A DNA stretch of 64,000 bases from assembly GCA_949710005.1 (NCBI GenBank), contig OX453274.1, positions 32,822,714-32,886,713 on the forward strand, in the 5' to 3' direction. Below, piece by piece: positions 19,291 to 28,690 of this stretch. The notes under the pieces were generated by a model. It searched no databases. It had not been told where the DNA came from and worked only from the letters and a program-made list of their open reading frames with translations. Each line of letters opens with the position of its first letter. The stretch's first letter is position 1. The DNA comes from Ricordea florida (Eukaryota; Cnidaria; Anthozoa; Corallimorpharia; Ricordeidae). The translations under genes and the position numbers were made by a program.

Positions 19291-19313
19291 TTTCATTCTA
19301 TAATTATTTTTCT

Positions 19314-19322
19314 TTCTTTAAA
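19314..19322 (-). promoter_or_regulatory. Late-type box TTTAAAGAA (minus strand)
   Basis: 32 nt before the ATG at 19290. The identical sequence in the left TIR sits 49 nt before the POLB ATG. Confidence 0.45.
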
Positions 19323-19950
19323 TCTATTTTTTTTTTAAATATTTATTAAATGTGCTGGATCCGCGCTTCATCATTTTAACAAAATTTTTCAACAAATTAT
19401 CTAAACATTAATATATTATTACGCTCTTCCTATGAAAAGTTTAATGAAATTTTAATTAAATGTGCTGGGCGAAGTTATTAAGTCAGCTCTGCGTTGATTT
19501 CACATAGGCTTTGTATATGCTTTGTATAGGCTTTATACCTAGGTAATGAAAATGTGTCAGCGCCTCACATCATACTAACATCAATTTTGGTAAAGGCTTG
19601 GTGCGCAACATACCTGGAAAGTTTTATGAAATTTTTGGCAAAAGTTTGTTGAAATGTGCTAGCAAAACTTATAAAATCTTTAAAAAATAATTAGAATAAA
19701 AATTAGAACAAAAATGTGCCAGCATCGCGTATCATATTCACATTGGTTTTGCATCAGATTAGCTATGGTTTGGTATAGGCTTGGCGAAGGATTGGTGAAG
19801 GATTGGTGAAGGATTGGTGAAGGATTGGTGAATGCTTGTTGAGGGTTTGGTGCACTCAGCCCCTGGTATGTTTGATGAAGGTTTTATGAAGGCTTAACAA
19901 AATTAGAATGAAATTAGAATAAAAAATGTGCCAGCACCCCCATAAATACA

Positions 19951-19955
19951 CATCA
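19951..19955. repeat. Target-site duplication CATCA of P2, left copy
   Basis: It is both the last five bases of P1 and the duplicated target of P2; the other copy is at 35672-35676. Confidence 0.85.
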
Positions 19956-20830
19956 AGTAGTTGTATATATGGGGGTTCCAGCACAATTTAATAAAAATAA
20001 AAAAAATATTACAAAAATTGCGTGGGGTTCCAGCACAATTTAATAAAAATAAAAAAAATATTACTAAAATTGTGTGAGCCAGCACAAAAGATTTAATAAG
20101 CCTTTGCAAAGTTTCGGCCAAGCCCGCTTCGTCAAGAGGGGCCGACAGGCGGAGCGAGCAACGCGAGCGGAGGGCGACTCCATCCCCGGCTGGCCAAGTT
20201 TCTGCAAAGACCGCTGAGACTGGGGGCTGTTATAGTCGAAGCCGCCAAGCCTTTGCAAAGTTTCGGCCAAGCCCGCTTCGTCAAGAGGGGCCGACAGGCG
20301 GAGCGAGCAACGCGAGCGGAGGGCGACTCCATCCCCGGCTGGCCAAGTTTCTGCAAAGACCGTCAAGTACAGAGATGACTTACCGACACAAAATTTTTCA
20401 AGGAGAATGGAACCAGCACAAAAAAATAATTTTTAATTCCTATTTAAAAACAAAAGAAAATATTGTAAATGGAACAACAATTAAATGGATTAAAAGCCGA
20501 GCAATTAAAAAAATTGGTCTACTGGTATAACCCACCAAGAAAGTCATATTATAATACTAAAGCGAAACGCATCGATTTTTTGATTAATATTCCCGAAATA
20601 GTTAATAATGTTCAAGAAATCATTGATAATATTCGGGAAATTAGTGAATCATTAAATGCCGAACCGCACAGGCCAGATCAGAATACTCCTTTGCCAATTC
20701 CGCTTCCGCCCCCACCTCAAGAAAATTTACCAACCCCGCAGCCAAGCACATCCCAAGACTTATCTGATGTATTTATTCCAGAAACACCACCCGGTTCTCC
20801 CGATCGATTTATACCGAGCACACCACCACC
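19956..20830 (+). repeat. P2 left terminal inverted repeat
   Basis: 875 bp. It holds four CCAGCACA motifs (near 19975, 20030, 20078, 20412) and two direct copies of a GC-rich ~118-bp unit (about 20102-20219 and 20247-20364). Its inner end lies inside POLB, so the same N-terminal coding sequence exists at both ends. Confidence 0.9.
20102..20364. repeat. GC-rich 118-bp direct duplication
   Basis: Two nearly identical units starting GCCTTTGCAAAG and ending TTTCTGCAAAGACCG, about 145 bp apart start to start. They are strongly GC-rich within an AT-rich element. The mirror copies are at about 35263-35525 in the right TIR. Confidence 0.85.
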
Positions 20831-23800
20831 CATTCACGCACAAACTTTAATCAAAAATGAAAATAAAGATATTCCTAAAAAGAAGGAAATACTTATATCA
20901 ACCCCCAGAAAAAATATTCCCGCCAAAAAATCAAAAGTAGCAGAAAAAATAAAGTTTTTTGAAGCGGTAAAGGATATCAACCACTCTAAAAACCCCGCCG
21001 CTAAAAAAATATTCAAAAACTACAAAGTGGAAGATAGAAAAAATTTTTATGAAGAGGTTACAATTACAACTAATAAAAAAGGTTCTAATAAACCCCAAAG
21101 GAATATAATTAAAAATTATAAAGTGGAAGATAGAAAAAAGTTTTATGAATCTTTAAAAAATCTGACAAATAAGAAAATCATAAAACCAATTCCAGCACCA
21201 AGAAAAAGGAAAAATGAAACAAAATCTACTCCTAAAACTACAAAATCCGCAGCAAAAGATGTGCTGACTAATCAAGAACATGTTGAAGATTTTACACCAG
21301 TTGAACAAGAAACGGCGCTAGATGGATATCTGAAAACATATAGAATACATGGAAAGCCTTATAAAACTGATCGTTTAATTTTTAAAGAACTTGCATATTT
21401 ACCCCCAGAACAAATCGTAGAATTAGGATTAGATGAATTAACATTTATTAGAGAAATAAAACAGAAAGTTATTGACTTAATTAATAGGCAAAAGAAACCG
21501 ATAAAGCTGAAATTTACTTTCGTCTGTAAATTTGCAAAGATTGAATTTAAAAAAGATATGGGCCCATTTATAATTGCTGATGCAGAACCATTTTTTCATA
21601 GCGAAAAACCAGTGGTTGTAACAGAATCAACAGATTTATCCAGATTATTTGTCACGATGACAAACTATTTACTCGAACTTTTTACAAATTTTACGAATAA
21701 TGGAAGTGGCTGGAAATTTAATGGTGTAAAATATTTTGACATAAAAATTGATCCGTTTGAGCCAATTTCAGGAAGTAGTTATATCCCTCTTCCAGAAAAA
21801 TTAGCGAACAAAGGAGCAATTATAAACCTCAGGAATGAGAATGATAATGAATGTTTTAAGTGGTCCGTAACAGAAGCGGTGTTTCAAAGAGAGAAAAATC
21901 CGCAAAGAGTAAATAGAGAATTAATAGAAAACTCTAAAAATTTTAATTGGAAAGGAATAGAATTTCCCGCTAAATGGGTAGATATTGATAAGTTTGAGAA
22001 ACAAAACCTATATTATAGGATTAATGTTTATGGATATGATAATGAGGAATTATACCCTCTAAGAATAAGTGATAAAGAAAAAGGGCTTTTAATAAACTTA
22101 CTTCTAATATCAAACGGTGAAACAAATCACTATTGTTGGATAAAGAATATTTGCAGGTTAGCAGTTTCACACACCACTAAACATAAAGAAAGGATTTACC
22201 TCTGCCCTAGATGTCTTTATCATTCGCATAAAGAGGAAACATTGCAAAAGCATCTAGAATATTGTAAAGAACATGAAGCCGTTAAAAGTGAAATGCCAAG
22301 GGATAAAGACGGAAAACCTATTTATCTTAAATTTATTAATTTTTACAAAAAAATGAAAGTACCATTTGTTGTATACGGCGACTTCGAGTGTTGCGGAGAA
22401 TCAATAGATACTTGCTCACCAGACAAAAGTAAAAGTTTTACAAATAAATATGCAAATCATAAACCAACAGGTTTCTGTTATATAATAAAGTTTTTCGATG
22501 AAAATTATGAACCTGTTATTAGACGATATACTGCTAAATCTCCAGACGAAGATGTGGGAAAAATATTCATAACCGAATTGGAAAAGGATATTAGAGAAAT
22601 TTGCGAAAAAATTAAGCCCAATAAGAAAATGAATTGGATGACACAAAGAGAAAAATACGAACATGAAAAAGCCAAAATTTGTCATATATGTGAAGAAGAA
22701 TTATTAGAAAAAGATAAGGTAAAAGATCACTGTCATTATACTGGAAAGTATAGAGGAGCCGCACACAGTGATTGTAATTTAAATTATAAGAATAAAAAAT
22801 TCATACCAATCATTTTTCACAATCTATCAGGATATGACTCACATCTTTTTATTAAGAATATTGGTTTAACAAAAGGTAAAGTAGACTGCATACCTAATAA
22901 TGAGGAAAAATATATTTCTTTCACAAAACAAATTGTGCTTGGTAAATATATTAATAAAAAAGGAGAGGAAAAAGAAGATAAGCTGGATATTAGATTCATT
23001 GATTCATTTAAATTTATGTCAACAAGTATTGATAAATTAGTCGCCAATATTACAAAATGCGGAAAATGCGAAGCGTGTAAACCAGGAGATTGTACTAGGA
23101 GATATATAAAAGATGGAAAAATTATTCAGTATAAAGGTATTGGTAGGTGTGAAAAATGTAAGAATTGTTTGTTAGTTGAAAGTAGATGTCTTTCACCAAG
23201 CGATGATAGATTAGAAGAAACGAAAAAAGTATTTGGAGATAAGATGTATTTAATGTTGAGGAAAGGAGTATTCCCATATGATTATTTTGACAACCTCGAT
23301 AAATTAAACGAAACCCAACTTCCACCAATAGAAGAATTTTACTCAAAATTAAACGGAAAACAAATATTAAAAGATGATTATGAACATGCTAAAAAGGTAT
23401 GGAAAACTTTTAATATAAAAACAATGAGAGAATACCATGATCTATATCTTTTGTCAGACGCGCTATTTTTAATGGATGTATTTGAGAATTTTAGGGATAC
23501 TTGTATGAAAAATTATGGTTTAGACCCCGCCCACTATTATACATTGCCTGGTTTTGCTTGGGACGCTGCATTAAAGTATACTAAAGTGAAATTGGAGTTG
23601 CTAACTGATAATAATATGTTACTTATGTTTGAGAAAGGAGTTAGAGGGGGTGTATCTCAAATATCAAAAAGATTTGCTAAAGCTAATAATCCATATTTAG
23701 AAGAATATGATCCAAATCAGCCAATAATATATATCACATATCAAGATGCAAACAACTTATATGGTGGGGGAATGAGCGAACCACTACCCACTCACGGTTT

Positions 23801-25019
23801 TGAATGGATGCGTGAGGAAGAATATGAAAACTGGAGAGATATCCCATGCGTAGTTGAGGTTGATCTAGAATATCCAGAAAATCTTCATGATTTACATAAT
23901 GATTATCCACTTGCCCCAGACAAACTTACTGTTAATAAGGTGGAAAAATTAATCCCAAACTTAAACAACAAGGAAAAGTATGTTGTTCATCGTGAAACTT
24001 TGAAAGAATATGAAAGTTTAGGATTAAAAATAACAAAGATTCATAGGGGTATTAAATTTGAAGAGTCAAAATGGTTAAAACCTTACATTGATTTTAATAC
24101 TGAACTAAGAGCTGAAGCAAAGAATGATTTTGAAAAGGACTTTTTCAAGCTAATGAATAACGCCGTGTTTGGTAAAACAATGGAAAATATTAGAAAAAGG
24201 GTTGATATTAGATTAGTTACAAATAAAAAAGAAGCTAGAAAACTAATAAAACAACCCAACTATCAACACCGCACCATCTTTTCTAAAAATCTAGCAGCTA
24301 TTCATATGAAAAGAAAAAGGATAAAATTTAATAAGCCCGTTTACTTGGGTATGTGTATTCTAGATTTAAGTAAAAAAGTAATGTACGATTTTCATTATAA
24401 TTATATTAAAAGGAAATATGGGGATAAGGTTAAATTACTTATGACAGATACTGATTCACTCGTATATGAAATAGAAACTCTAGATTTTTACAAAGATATA
24501 AGCCCCGATGTTAGAGAAAAGTTTGACACTAGTAATTATCCTAGAGATCATCCTTCTGGAATTGAGCTTGTAAACAAAAAAGTAATAGGAAAGTTCAAAG
24601 ATGAAATGGGCGGAATTCCGATAAAAGAATTTACGGGGTTAAGGTCTAAGTTATACTCAATATTAACAGATAAAAATAAAGAGATAAATAAGGATAAAGG
24701 AATTAAGCAATCAGTTGTAAAAAATACAATAACTCATAATGATTATAATGTTTGCCTAAAAACTAGAAAACCGCAAATGAGAGAGATGAATATAATTAGA
24801 AGCCGATTACACAACGTTTATTCTGAAACTGTTAATAAAATCGCATTATCCGCTAATGATGATAAGAGAATAATTTGCGAAGATGGAATACATACTTTTG
24901 CTATTGGCCATTATCGGCGGAGCCCTCCCCATCGGGCTTCACCCTCCCCGGCTGCGCCGGAGCAGAGCTGGATCACACTAAAACAGAATCAGGAGGAAGT
25001 TCTGTATCATAGGGTATAA
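20469..25019 (+). CDS. POLB: Protein-primed family B DNA polymerase (P2)
   Basis: 1516 residues, the same architecture as the P1 polymerase. It has a SAP-like start (LKKLVYWYNPPRKS), a Pro-rich linker, and then an insert with repeated NYKVEDRKxFYE units (about 180-235) absent from P1. The NECFKWSVTEAV module follows. Exonuclease DFE is near 638, the HNH-like Cys/His insert near 738-775, motif A DANNLYG near 1093, and motif C DTDS near 1327. A Cys-rich expansion (CGKCEACKPGD... to ...CEKCKNC) has no P1 equivalent. The last ~30 residues come from a GC-rich insertion (24915-24971) just before the stop. It overlaps INT by 47 bp. The first 121 codons lie in the TIR. Confidence 0.95.
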   Translation: MEQQLNGLKAEQLKKLVYWYNPPRKSYYNTKAKRIDFLINIPEIVNNVQEIIDNIREISESLNAEPHRPDQNTPLPIPLPPPPQENLPTPQPSTSQDLSDVFIPETPPGSPDRFIPSTPPPIHAQTLIKNENKDIPKKKEILISTPRKNIPAKKSKVAEKIKFFEAVKDINHSKNPAAKKIFKNYKVEDRKNFYEEVTITTNKKGSNKPQRNIIKNYKVEDRKKFYESLKNLTNKKIIKPIPAPRKRKNETKSTPKTTKSAAKDVLTNQEHVEDFTPVEQETALDGYLKTYRIHGKPYKTDRLIFKELAYLPPEQIVELGLDELTFIREIKQKVIDLINRQKKPIKLKFTFVCKFAKIEFKKDMGPFIIADAEPFFHSEKPVVVTESTDLSRLFVTMTNYLLELFTNFTNNGSGWKFNGVKYFDIKIDPFEPISGSSYIPLPEKLANKGAIINLRNENDNECFKWSVTEAVFQREKNPQRVNRELIENSKNFNWKGIEFPAKWVDIDKFEKQNLYYRINVYGYDNEELYPLRISDKEKGLLINLLLISNGETNHYCWIKNICRLAVSHTTKHKERIYLCPRCLYHSHKEETLQKHLEYCKEHEAVKSEMPRDKDGKPIYLKFINFYKKMKVPFVVYGDFECCGESIDTCSPDKSKSFTNKYANHKPTGFCYIIKFFDENYEPVIRRYTAKSPDEDVGKIFITELEKDIREICEKIKPNKKMNWMTQREKYEHEKAKICHICEEELLEKDKVKDHCHYTGKYRGAAHSDCNLNYKNKKFIPIIFHNLSGYDSHLFIKNIGLTKGKVDCIPNNEEKYISFTKQIVLGKYINKKGEEKEDKLDIRFIDSFKFMSTSIDKLVANITKCGKCEACKPGDCTRRYIKDGKIIQYKGIGRCEKCKNCLLVESRCLSPSDDRLEETKKVFGDKMYLMLRKGVFPYDYFDNLDKLNETQLPPIEEFYSKLNGKQILKDDYEHAKKVWKTFNIKTMREYHDLYLLSDALFLMDVFENFRDTCMKNYGLDPAHYYTLPGFAWDAALKYTKVKLELLTDNNMLLMFEKGVRGGVSQISKRFAKANNPYLEEYDPNQPIIYITYQDANNLYGGGMSEPLPTHGFEWMREEEYENWRDIPCVVEVDLEYPENLHDLHNDYPLAPDKLTVNKVEKLIPNLNNKEKYVVHRETLKEYESLGLKITKIHRGIKFEESKWLKPYIDFNTELRAEAKNDFEKDFFKLMNNAVFGKTMENIRKRVDIRLVTNKKEARKLIKQPNYQHRTIFSKNLAAIHMKRKRIKFNKPVYLGMCILDLSKKVMYDFHYNYIKRKYGDKVKLLMTDTDSLVYEIETLDFYKDISPDVREKFDTSNYPRDHPSGIELVNKKVIGKFKDEMGGIPIKEFTGLRSKLYSILTDKNKEINKDKGIKQSVVKNTITHNDYNVCLKTRKPQMREMNIIRSRLHNVYSETVNKIALSANDDKRIICEDGIHTFAIGHYRRSPPHRASPSPAAPEQSWITLKQNQEEVLYHRV
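24915..24971. other. GC-rich insertion in the POLB 3' end (P2)
   Basis: About 57 bp of GC-rich sequence (GGCGGAGCCCTCCCC... GGCTGCGCCGGAG) is present in P2 but absent at the equivalent P1 position, where the flanks join directly. It changes the polymerase C-terminus. A similar GGGGAGGGCTTCG string is at 29025. Confidence 0.6.
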
Positions 25020-25962
25020 CCTGTAATTCTTCCCTTACAAACCCCCGCCTCAGCCCATCTACTAAATAATATAAAACTGGCTGATTTGGCGAAACGACGC
25101 TTCGCGTAATATCATAAACTTTAATACTCCAAATAGGATCAGTAGCCCGCCTTTTTTCGCCACCTTCAAGTTCACCAGGAGATAATAGATATCTAACTTT
25201 TACATAAGGAGACAATCTTACCTCATCAAGGCCAACAACTCGATGATATCTTTTGGTTTCAATATCAACCTCTTTCATTTTTATAGCCTTATCAGGTTCT
25301 TTACCAGTTATTCTAGTTGGCGTATTATTCAAAGTTTTTAGAATAGCTGGTAATCTTTTCACCCATACTCTCGACCGCACATCACTAACCATTTCTTGCG
25401 CATATTGATGACTAAATAATCGCTCGCCTAATATTCTGTTTGCGTTTTCCACAAATGCTTGTGCTCTATGATTACCAGCTTCACTTCTTTGTATTTTCAC
25501 ATTATGGTAATTCATGAGTTTACTAACTTCTCCCATAAATTCTTTCCCTGGATCAACCATTAATGTTTTTGGGTATTTTAATCTTCTAGAATATATTTTT
25601 GTAAAAGCTTCTGATATCTCTCGACTTTCTTTTGAGGTTAATGGCTCAGCATCTTTATATCTCGAGGCGATATCAACCACAACTAACGCATATTTATATG
25701 TTTTTCTTCCGACTTTATCATGCGGTAAAAATAATAAATCTGCTTGGTGAATCTGATTTGGTTTATCCAAAGTCCAATGAGGTCTTGGAATATACTTTGG
25801 TGGTGGAAGATAGATTTGCCATATTGCTTGTTTCTGCAACCATTGTTTTACCTCATTTTCACTTACTTTAGCCCTCTCAGCTAATTTAGGAATTGCAGAA
25901 TATCCTTTCCAATATCCCTCAGTTGAATAATATATTTTTGTGAGTATATTTTCGTTGCTCAT
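24973..25962 (-). CDS. INT: Retroviral-type integrase (P2)
   Basis: 329 residues, closely similar to the P1 integrase throughout. The D,D-35-E triad is present (HQADLLFL, VDPGKEF, FVENANR). It is convergent with POLB (47-bp overlap). A small plus-strand gene (25994-26173) separates it from the capsid gene, unlike in P1. It presumably catalysed the insertion into the end of P1 with a 5-bp stagger. Confidence 0.95.
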   Translation of the reverse strand: MSNENILTKIYYSTEGYWKGYSAIPKLAERAKVSENEVKQWLQKQAIWQIYLPPPKYIPRPHWTLDKPNQIHQADLLFLPHDKVGRKTYKYALVVVDIASRYKDAEPLTSKESREISEAFTKIYSRRLKYPKTLMVDPGKEFMGEVSKLMNYHNVKIQRSEAGNHRAQAFVENANRILGERLFSHQYAQEMVSDVRSRVWVKRLPAILKTLNNTPTRITGKEPDKAIKMKEVDIETKRYHRVVGLDEVRLSPYVKVRYLLSPGELEGGEKRRATDPIWSIKVYDITRSVVSPNQPVLYYLVDGLRRGFVREELQVIPYDTELPPDSVLV

Positions 25963-25970
25963 TTAAAAAT
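25962..25970 (+). promoter_or_regulatory. Late-type box TTTAAAAAT
   Basis: 32 nt before the ATG at 25994; it overlaps the INT start codon on the other strand. Confidence 0.5.
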
Positions 25971-25993
25971 AAACAAACTATCTTATAAATCAA

Positions 25994-26173
25994 ATGGTTG
26001 AGGAGGAAGAAGAAATGAAATTTACCGAATACCAAATCAACATTATGAAAAAAATTATTAGGAAAAAAATTCTGTATATGGAAGATAGCGATCAAATTTT
26101 TAATATTATGATTTTAATTCCCGAGGCGAGAGAGGGATTATTAAAACATATTTCCAAGTTAGAAAAGGTTTAA
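25994..26173 (+). CDS. 59-residue small protein, P2 only
   Basis: A short open frame with an acidic start (MVEEEEEMKF) and an otherwise helical, Lys/Ile-rich sequence ending KHISKLEKV. Support comes from the box TTTAAAAAT 32 nt upstream followed by the string CTATCTTATAAATC, which also precedes capsid and small-membrane genes. It is absent from P1, where INT and capsid starts are 33 bp apart. Function unknown. Confidence 0.6.
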   Translation: MVEEEEEMKFTEYQINIMKKIIRKKILYMEDSDQIFNIMILIPEAREGLLKHISKLEKV

Positions 26174-26177
26174 AGGT
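26169..26177 (+). promoter_or_regulatory. Late-type box TTTAAAGGT for P2 capsid gene
   Basis: 34 nt before the ATG at 26203; the downstream AACCAAAGTATCTTATAAAT is shared with P1. Confidence 0.6.
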
Positions 26178-26202
26178 TAACCAAAGTATCTTATAAATTA
26201 CA

Positions 26203-27444
26203 ATGACGTCTGAAAAAATTAATCCAAATAGAATTCCAAAAGAACCCTTTGGTTTAAAAGCAGAATCAACATTGAATCGAATTACTCTAAATCCATCCAC
26301 AGCCAGCCCAGGAGAAACATTATACATAAATATTCCAAAACTTGCCGAGAATTTAGTGATTGTACCCGGAAGTGTATCTCTCATGTTTGATTTGGATGTA
26401 GAGGGTCATGCTAATAATACAGTTGTGAATAATTTAGGTTGTAATCTTGTAACCAGAATGAAAGTTCTTTTTGGAGGAGAGACATTGCAAGATACTCAAA
26501 GATATGATTTATTTCAAACGTATCGCGATTTATTCTTAACCGAAGAAGAGAGAGAGGATAGATTAAAACAAGGTATTTCCTCACTAAATATCAGAAAACT
26601 TAGAACAAACGCGGGAGATAAAAAAACACAAGATGTAAAAGAAGTTGCCCTCGCCAATGTTCATGGTTCAAAGTACAGAATACCATTAAAACATCCCATT
26701 CTAAATGATCACGGAGTTTTTTACCCAAAAGCGCTTGAAAATCATCTTATATTTGAGCTCACACTTGCCCCCGTAAATAATATTCTTATTTTTTCTGATA
26801 TAACCAAGGCGCCCTCATATTCAATCAAAAACTTAGAGTTAGAATATTCTTCAATTTCTAGTGAATACTTAGCTCGCGAGGCCCAAGCAACTTATCAGTT
26901 AGGTAAAGGATTCTTTTATGAAAATATTACCCTGCACAAAACTTTTACATTTTCCATTGGCGGGGATGGTGTTATTAATCAGCATATTAATTTACCGAGA
27001 AGATCAATGACTGGAATATTGTTTTTGTTTTTAATGCCTCAAGCTGCGGGAGCAAGGGATTCTGAAAATTTTTATAATCCAGGTATATCTTCAGTTGAAA
27101 TTGATGTTGATGGCGTGCCAAATAGAATATACTCTAGGGGAATGATTCCGTCCGATCTTTGGGAATCCGTGAAAAAAAGATTTCACCGGGATGATGGTTT
27201 ACAAATTTCATTGAAAGAAAAAGAATTTTACGCGGATAAGTTTGCTCTTTGGGTTGATACTAGAACTCATCCAGATAATGGAATTCATGGCGGTGGTCTT
27301 GCACTAAATAATACTCATGACGGTGTAAAAGTAGAAATTAAAAGGAAACAAGGAGGATCTGGAACCGTAACTTGTTATATGTTTGTCGTAGCAGATGCAA
27401 TGATGGAGATTATGAATTTGGGTTTGAGAGCAATTAAGTACTAA
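26203..27444 (+). CDS. MCP: Putative major capsid protein (P2)
   Basis: 413 residues, collinear with the P1 protein (about 80% identical by eye; weakest around residues 285-335). It shares VNNLGCNLVTRMKVLFGG, LFQTYRDLFLTEEERE and the FALWVDTRTHPDNGIHG block. The double-jelly-roll assignment is inferred as for P1. It is followed 36 bp later by the packaging ATPase. Confidence 0.75.
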   Translation: MTSEKINPNRIPKEPFGLKAESTLNRITLNPSTASPGETLYINIPKLAENLVIVPGSVSLMFDLDVEGHANNTVVNNLGCNLVTRMKVLFGGETLQDTQRYDLFQTYRDLFLTEEEREDRLKQGISSLNIRKLRTNAGDKKTQDVKEVALANVHGSKYRIPLKHPILNDHGVFYPKALENHLIFELTLAPVNNILIFSDITKAPSYSIKNLELEYSSISSEYLAREAQATYQLGKGFFYENITLHKTFTFSIGGDGVINQHINLPRRSMTGILFLFLMPQAAGARDSENFYNPGISSVEIDVDGVPNRIYSRGMIPSDLWESVKKRFHRDDGLQISLKEKEFYADKFALWVDTRTHPDNGIHGGGLALNNTHDGVKVEIKRKQGGSGTVTCYMFVVADAMMEIMNLGLRAIKY

Positions 27445-27447
27445 CCG

Positions 27448-27456
27448 TCTAAAAAC
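27448..27456 (+). promoter_or_regulatory. Late-type box TCTAAAAAC for P2 ATPase
   Basis: 33 nt before the ATG at 27481. Confidence 0.55.
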
Positions 27457-27480
27457 ATAATGTTATGATACAAAAAAATC

Positions 27481-28107
27481 ATGGAAGATTTACGAGATAA
27501 AATCCCATTCCACTGTATAATAACAGGACCCACAAATTGCGGAAAAACAAAGTATTTAATTGAACAGCTCCGCGGACCATTCCGAAAAGTTTTTGAATAT
27601 ATTGTGTTAATTTGCCCAACCTATTCTAAAAATAAAACCTATAATAATTTTGCCCGAGGAGATAAACATTTCTATGTATTATCGCCGGACGCAAGTAATT
27701 CGGATGAGATCAATGAATTGTTAAATGATTGCCAAACTTTATTCTCTGGTACGAATACATTAATAATTCTAGATGATTGCGCGGTTTCCTCCGATCTGAA
27801 GAAAAGATCCAATAAATTTATAGATTTAGCATTTTCGGGAAGGCATCATGGTTTATCAATGTGGGTTTTAACTCAGCAATTAACTTCGATAGCAAAACCA
27901 TTCCGTGAAAATGTAGCCTGCGTTGTTACTTTTCATAATCCCTCCCAGAAAGGTATGAAAATGTTTTTCGAGGATTACGGAGGAGATTTGGATTATGAAA
28001 TGGGTAAAAAGTTTTTGAATCTCCTGAAAACAGAAAAATATTCTAGGTTATGTTTGAGTTTGCGATATCCATTTAATTACTATTTAGAGATTCCCGAAGT
28101 GATTTAA
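27481..28107 (+). CDS. ATP: A32-like genome-packaging ATPase (P2)
   Basis: 208 residues, the same length as the P1 protein. Walker A GPTNCGKT is at 16-23 and Walker B TLIILDDC at about 93-100. SGRHHGLSMWVLTQQ is conserved. The next gene begins only 6 bp after the stop and lacks its own box, so the two are probably co-transcribed in P2 although they are separate in P1. Confidence 0.93.
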   Translation: MEDLRDKIPFHCIITGPTNCGKTKYLIEQLRGPFRKVFEYIVLICPTYSKNKTYNNFARGDKHFYVLSPDASNSDEINELLNDCQTLFSGTNTLIILDDCAVSSDLKKRSNKFIDLAFSGRHHGLSMWVLTQQLTSIAKPFRENVACVVTFHNPSQKGMKMFFEDYGGDLDYEMGKKFLNLLKTEKYSRLCLSLRYPFNYYLEIPEVI

Positions 28108-28113
28108 CAAAAG

Positions 28114-28653
28114 ATGGCTAATATTGATGATTACATTGAAGAAGACCAACCAAAGGCAGTACCGGAAAAAAGCGAGGATATTGAAATAAAACAAGAATCA
28201 CTTGCCATTCTCGCCGCCTTGGGAACAACAAAAGAATATTTGGGGATTGAAATGAATCTGGGAGATATAAAGAAATTATCAGCAAAAGATGTTGAAAAGT
28301 ATTTTAACCGTTATCAGGCGGTAATGGGAAAGAAAATTAATGGGGGATTAGTAGATTCATCCCTTCAATTAGTTTCAAAACTTATTTCTTATTTAGTTCC
28401 GGTTGATGATATAGAATCTCTTTGCAATGATTTGAAGAATGATGATTTGGTAAATCGAGAATTATCAAATGTTGTTGGGTTATTAGCATTGAAAGCAGGA
28501 AGGCTGGCAGCACTTGCTAGCGGGCTATTTCAAGTAGCTAAACACATAAAATTCAACAAAAATCAACAATTTTCAAGAGATGAACTAGTAAATGGAAGCA
28601 CAACTAATCAGGAAACTAAGCAATCTTCTGAAGGCGTTGATACTGTGTATTAA
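28114..28653 (+). CDS. Conserved Polinton protein, helical (P2)
   Basis: 179 residues, homologous to 12369-12920 of P1. The core LAILAALGTTKEYLGI to LLALKAGRLAALASGLFQVAKH is nearly unchanged, while the acidic N-terminus and the tail diverge. There is no late box and a 6-bp gap to the ATPase. Function unknown. Confidence 0.85.
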   Translation: MANIDDYIEEDQPKAVPEKSEDIEIKQESLAILAALGTTKEYLGIEMNLGDIKKLSAKDVEKYFNRYQAVMGKKINGGLVDSSLQLVSKLISYLVPVDDIESLCNDLKNDDLVNRELSNVVGLLALKAGRLAALASGLFQVAKHIKFNKNQQFSRDELVNGSTTNQETKQSSEGVDTVY

Positions 28654-28658
28654 ACAGA

Positions 28659-28667
28659 TCTAAAAAC
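28659..28667 (+). promoter_or_regulatory. Late-type box TCTAAAAAC
   Basis: 32 nt before the ATG at 28691. Confidence 0.55.
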
Positions 28668-28690
28668 TTATTTATTGCATCTAAATAACA

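Larger units (their letters stand above)
4458..19955. mobile_element. Polinton/Maverick-type element P1, complete
   Basis: A 15,498-bp element with 661-bp TIRs (4458-5118 and 19295-19955) that show no mismatch where I compared them. It carries 14 intact genes: POLB, INT, capsid, ATPase, accessory virion-like genes and a Cys/His-repeat protein. The 5-bp duplication ACTTG flanks the pre-P2 element. Identical TIRs and open genes point to a recent insertion. The base composition is much more AT-rich than the flanks. Confidence 0.92.
19295..19955 (-). repeat. P1 right terminal inverted repeat
   Basis: The reverse complement of 4458-5118. Its last five bases (CATCA, 19951-19955) were the target of P2. 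Confidence 0.9.
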
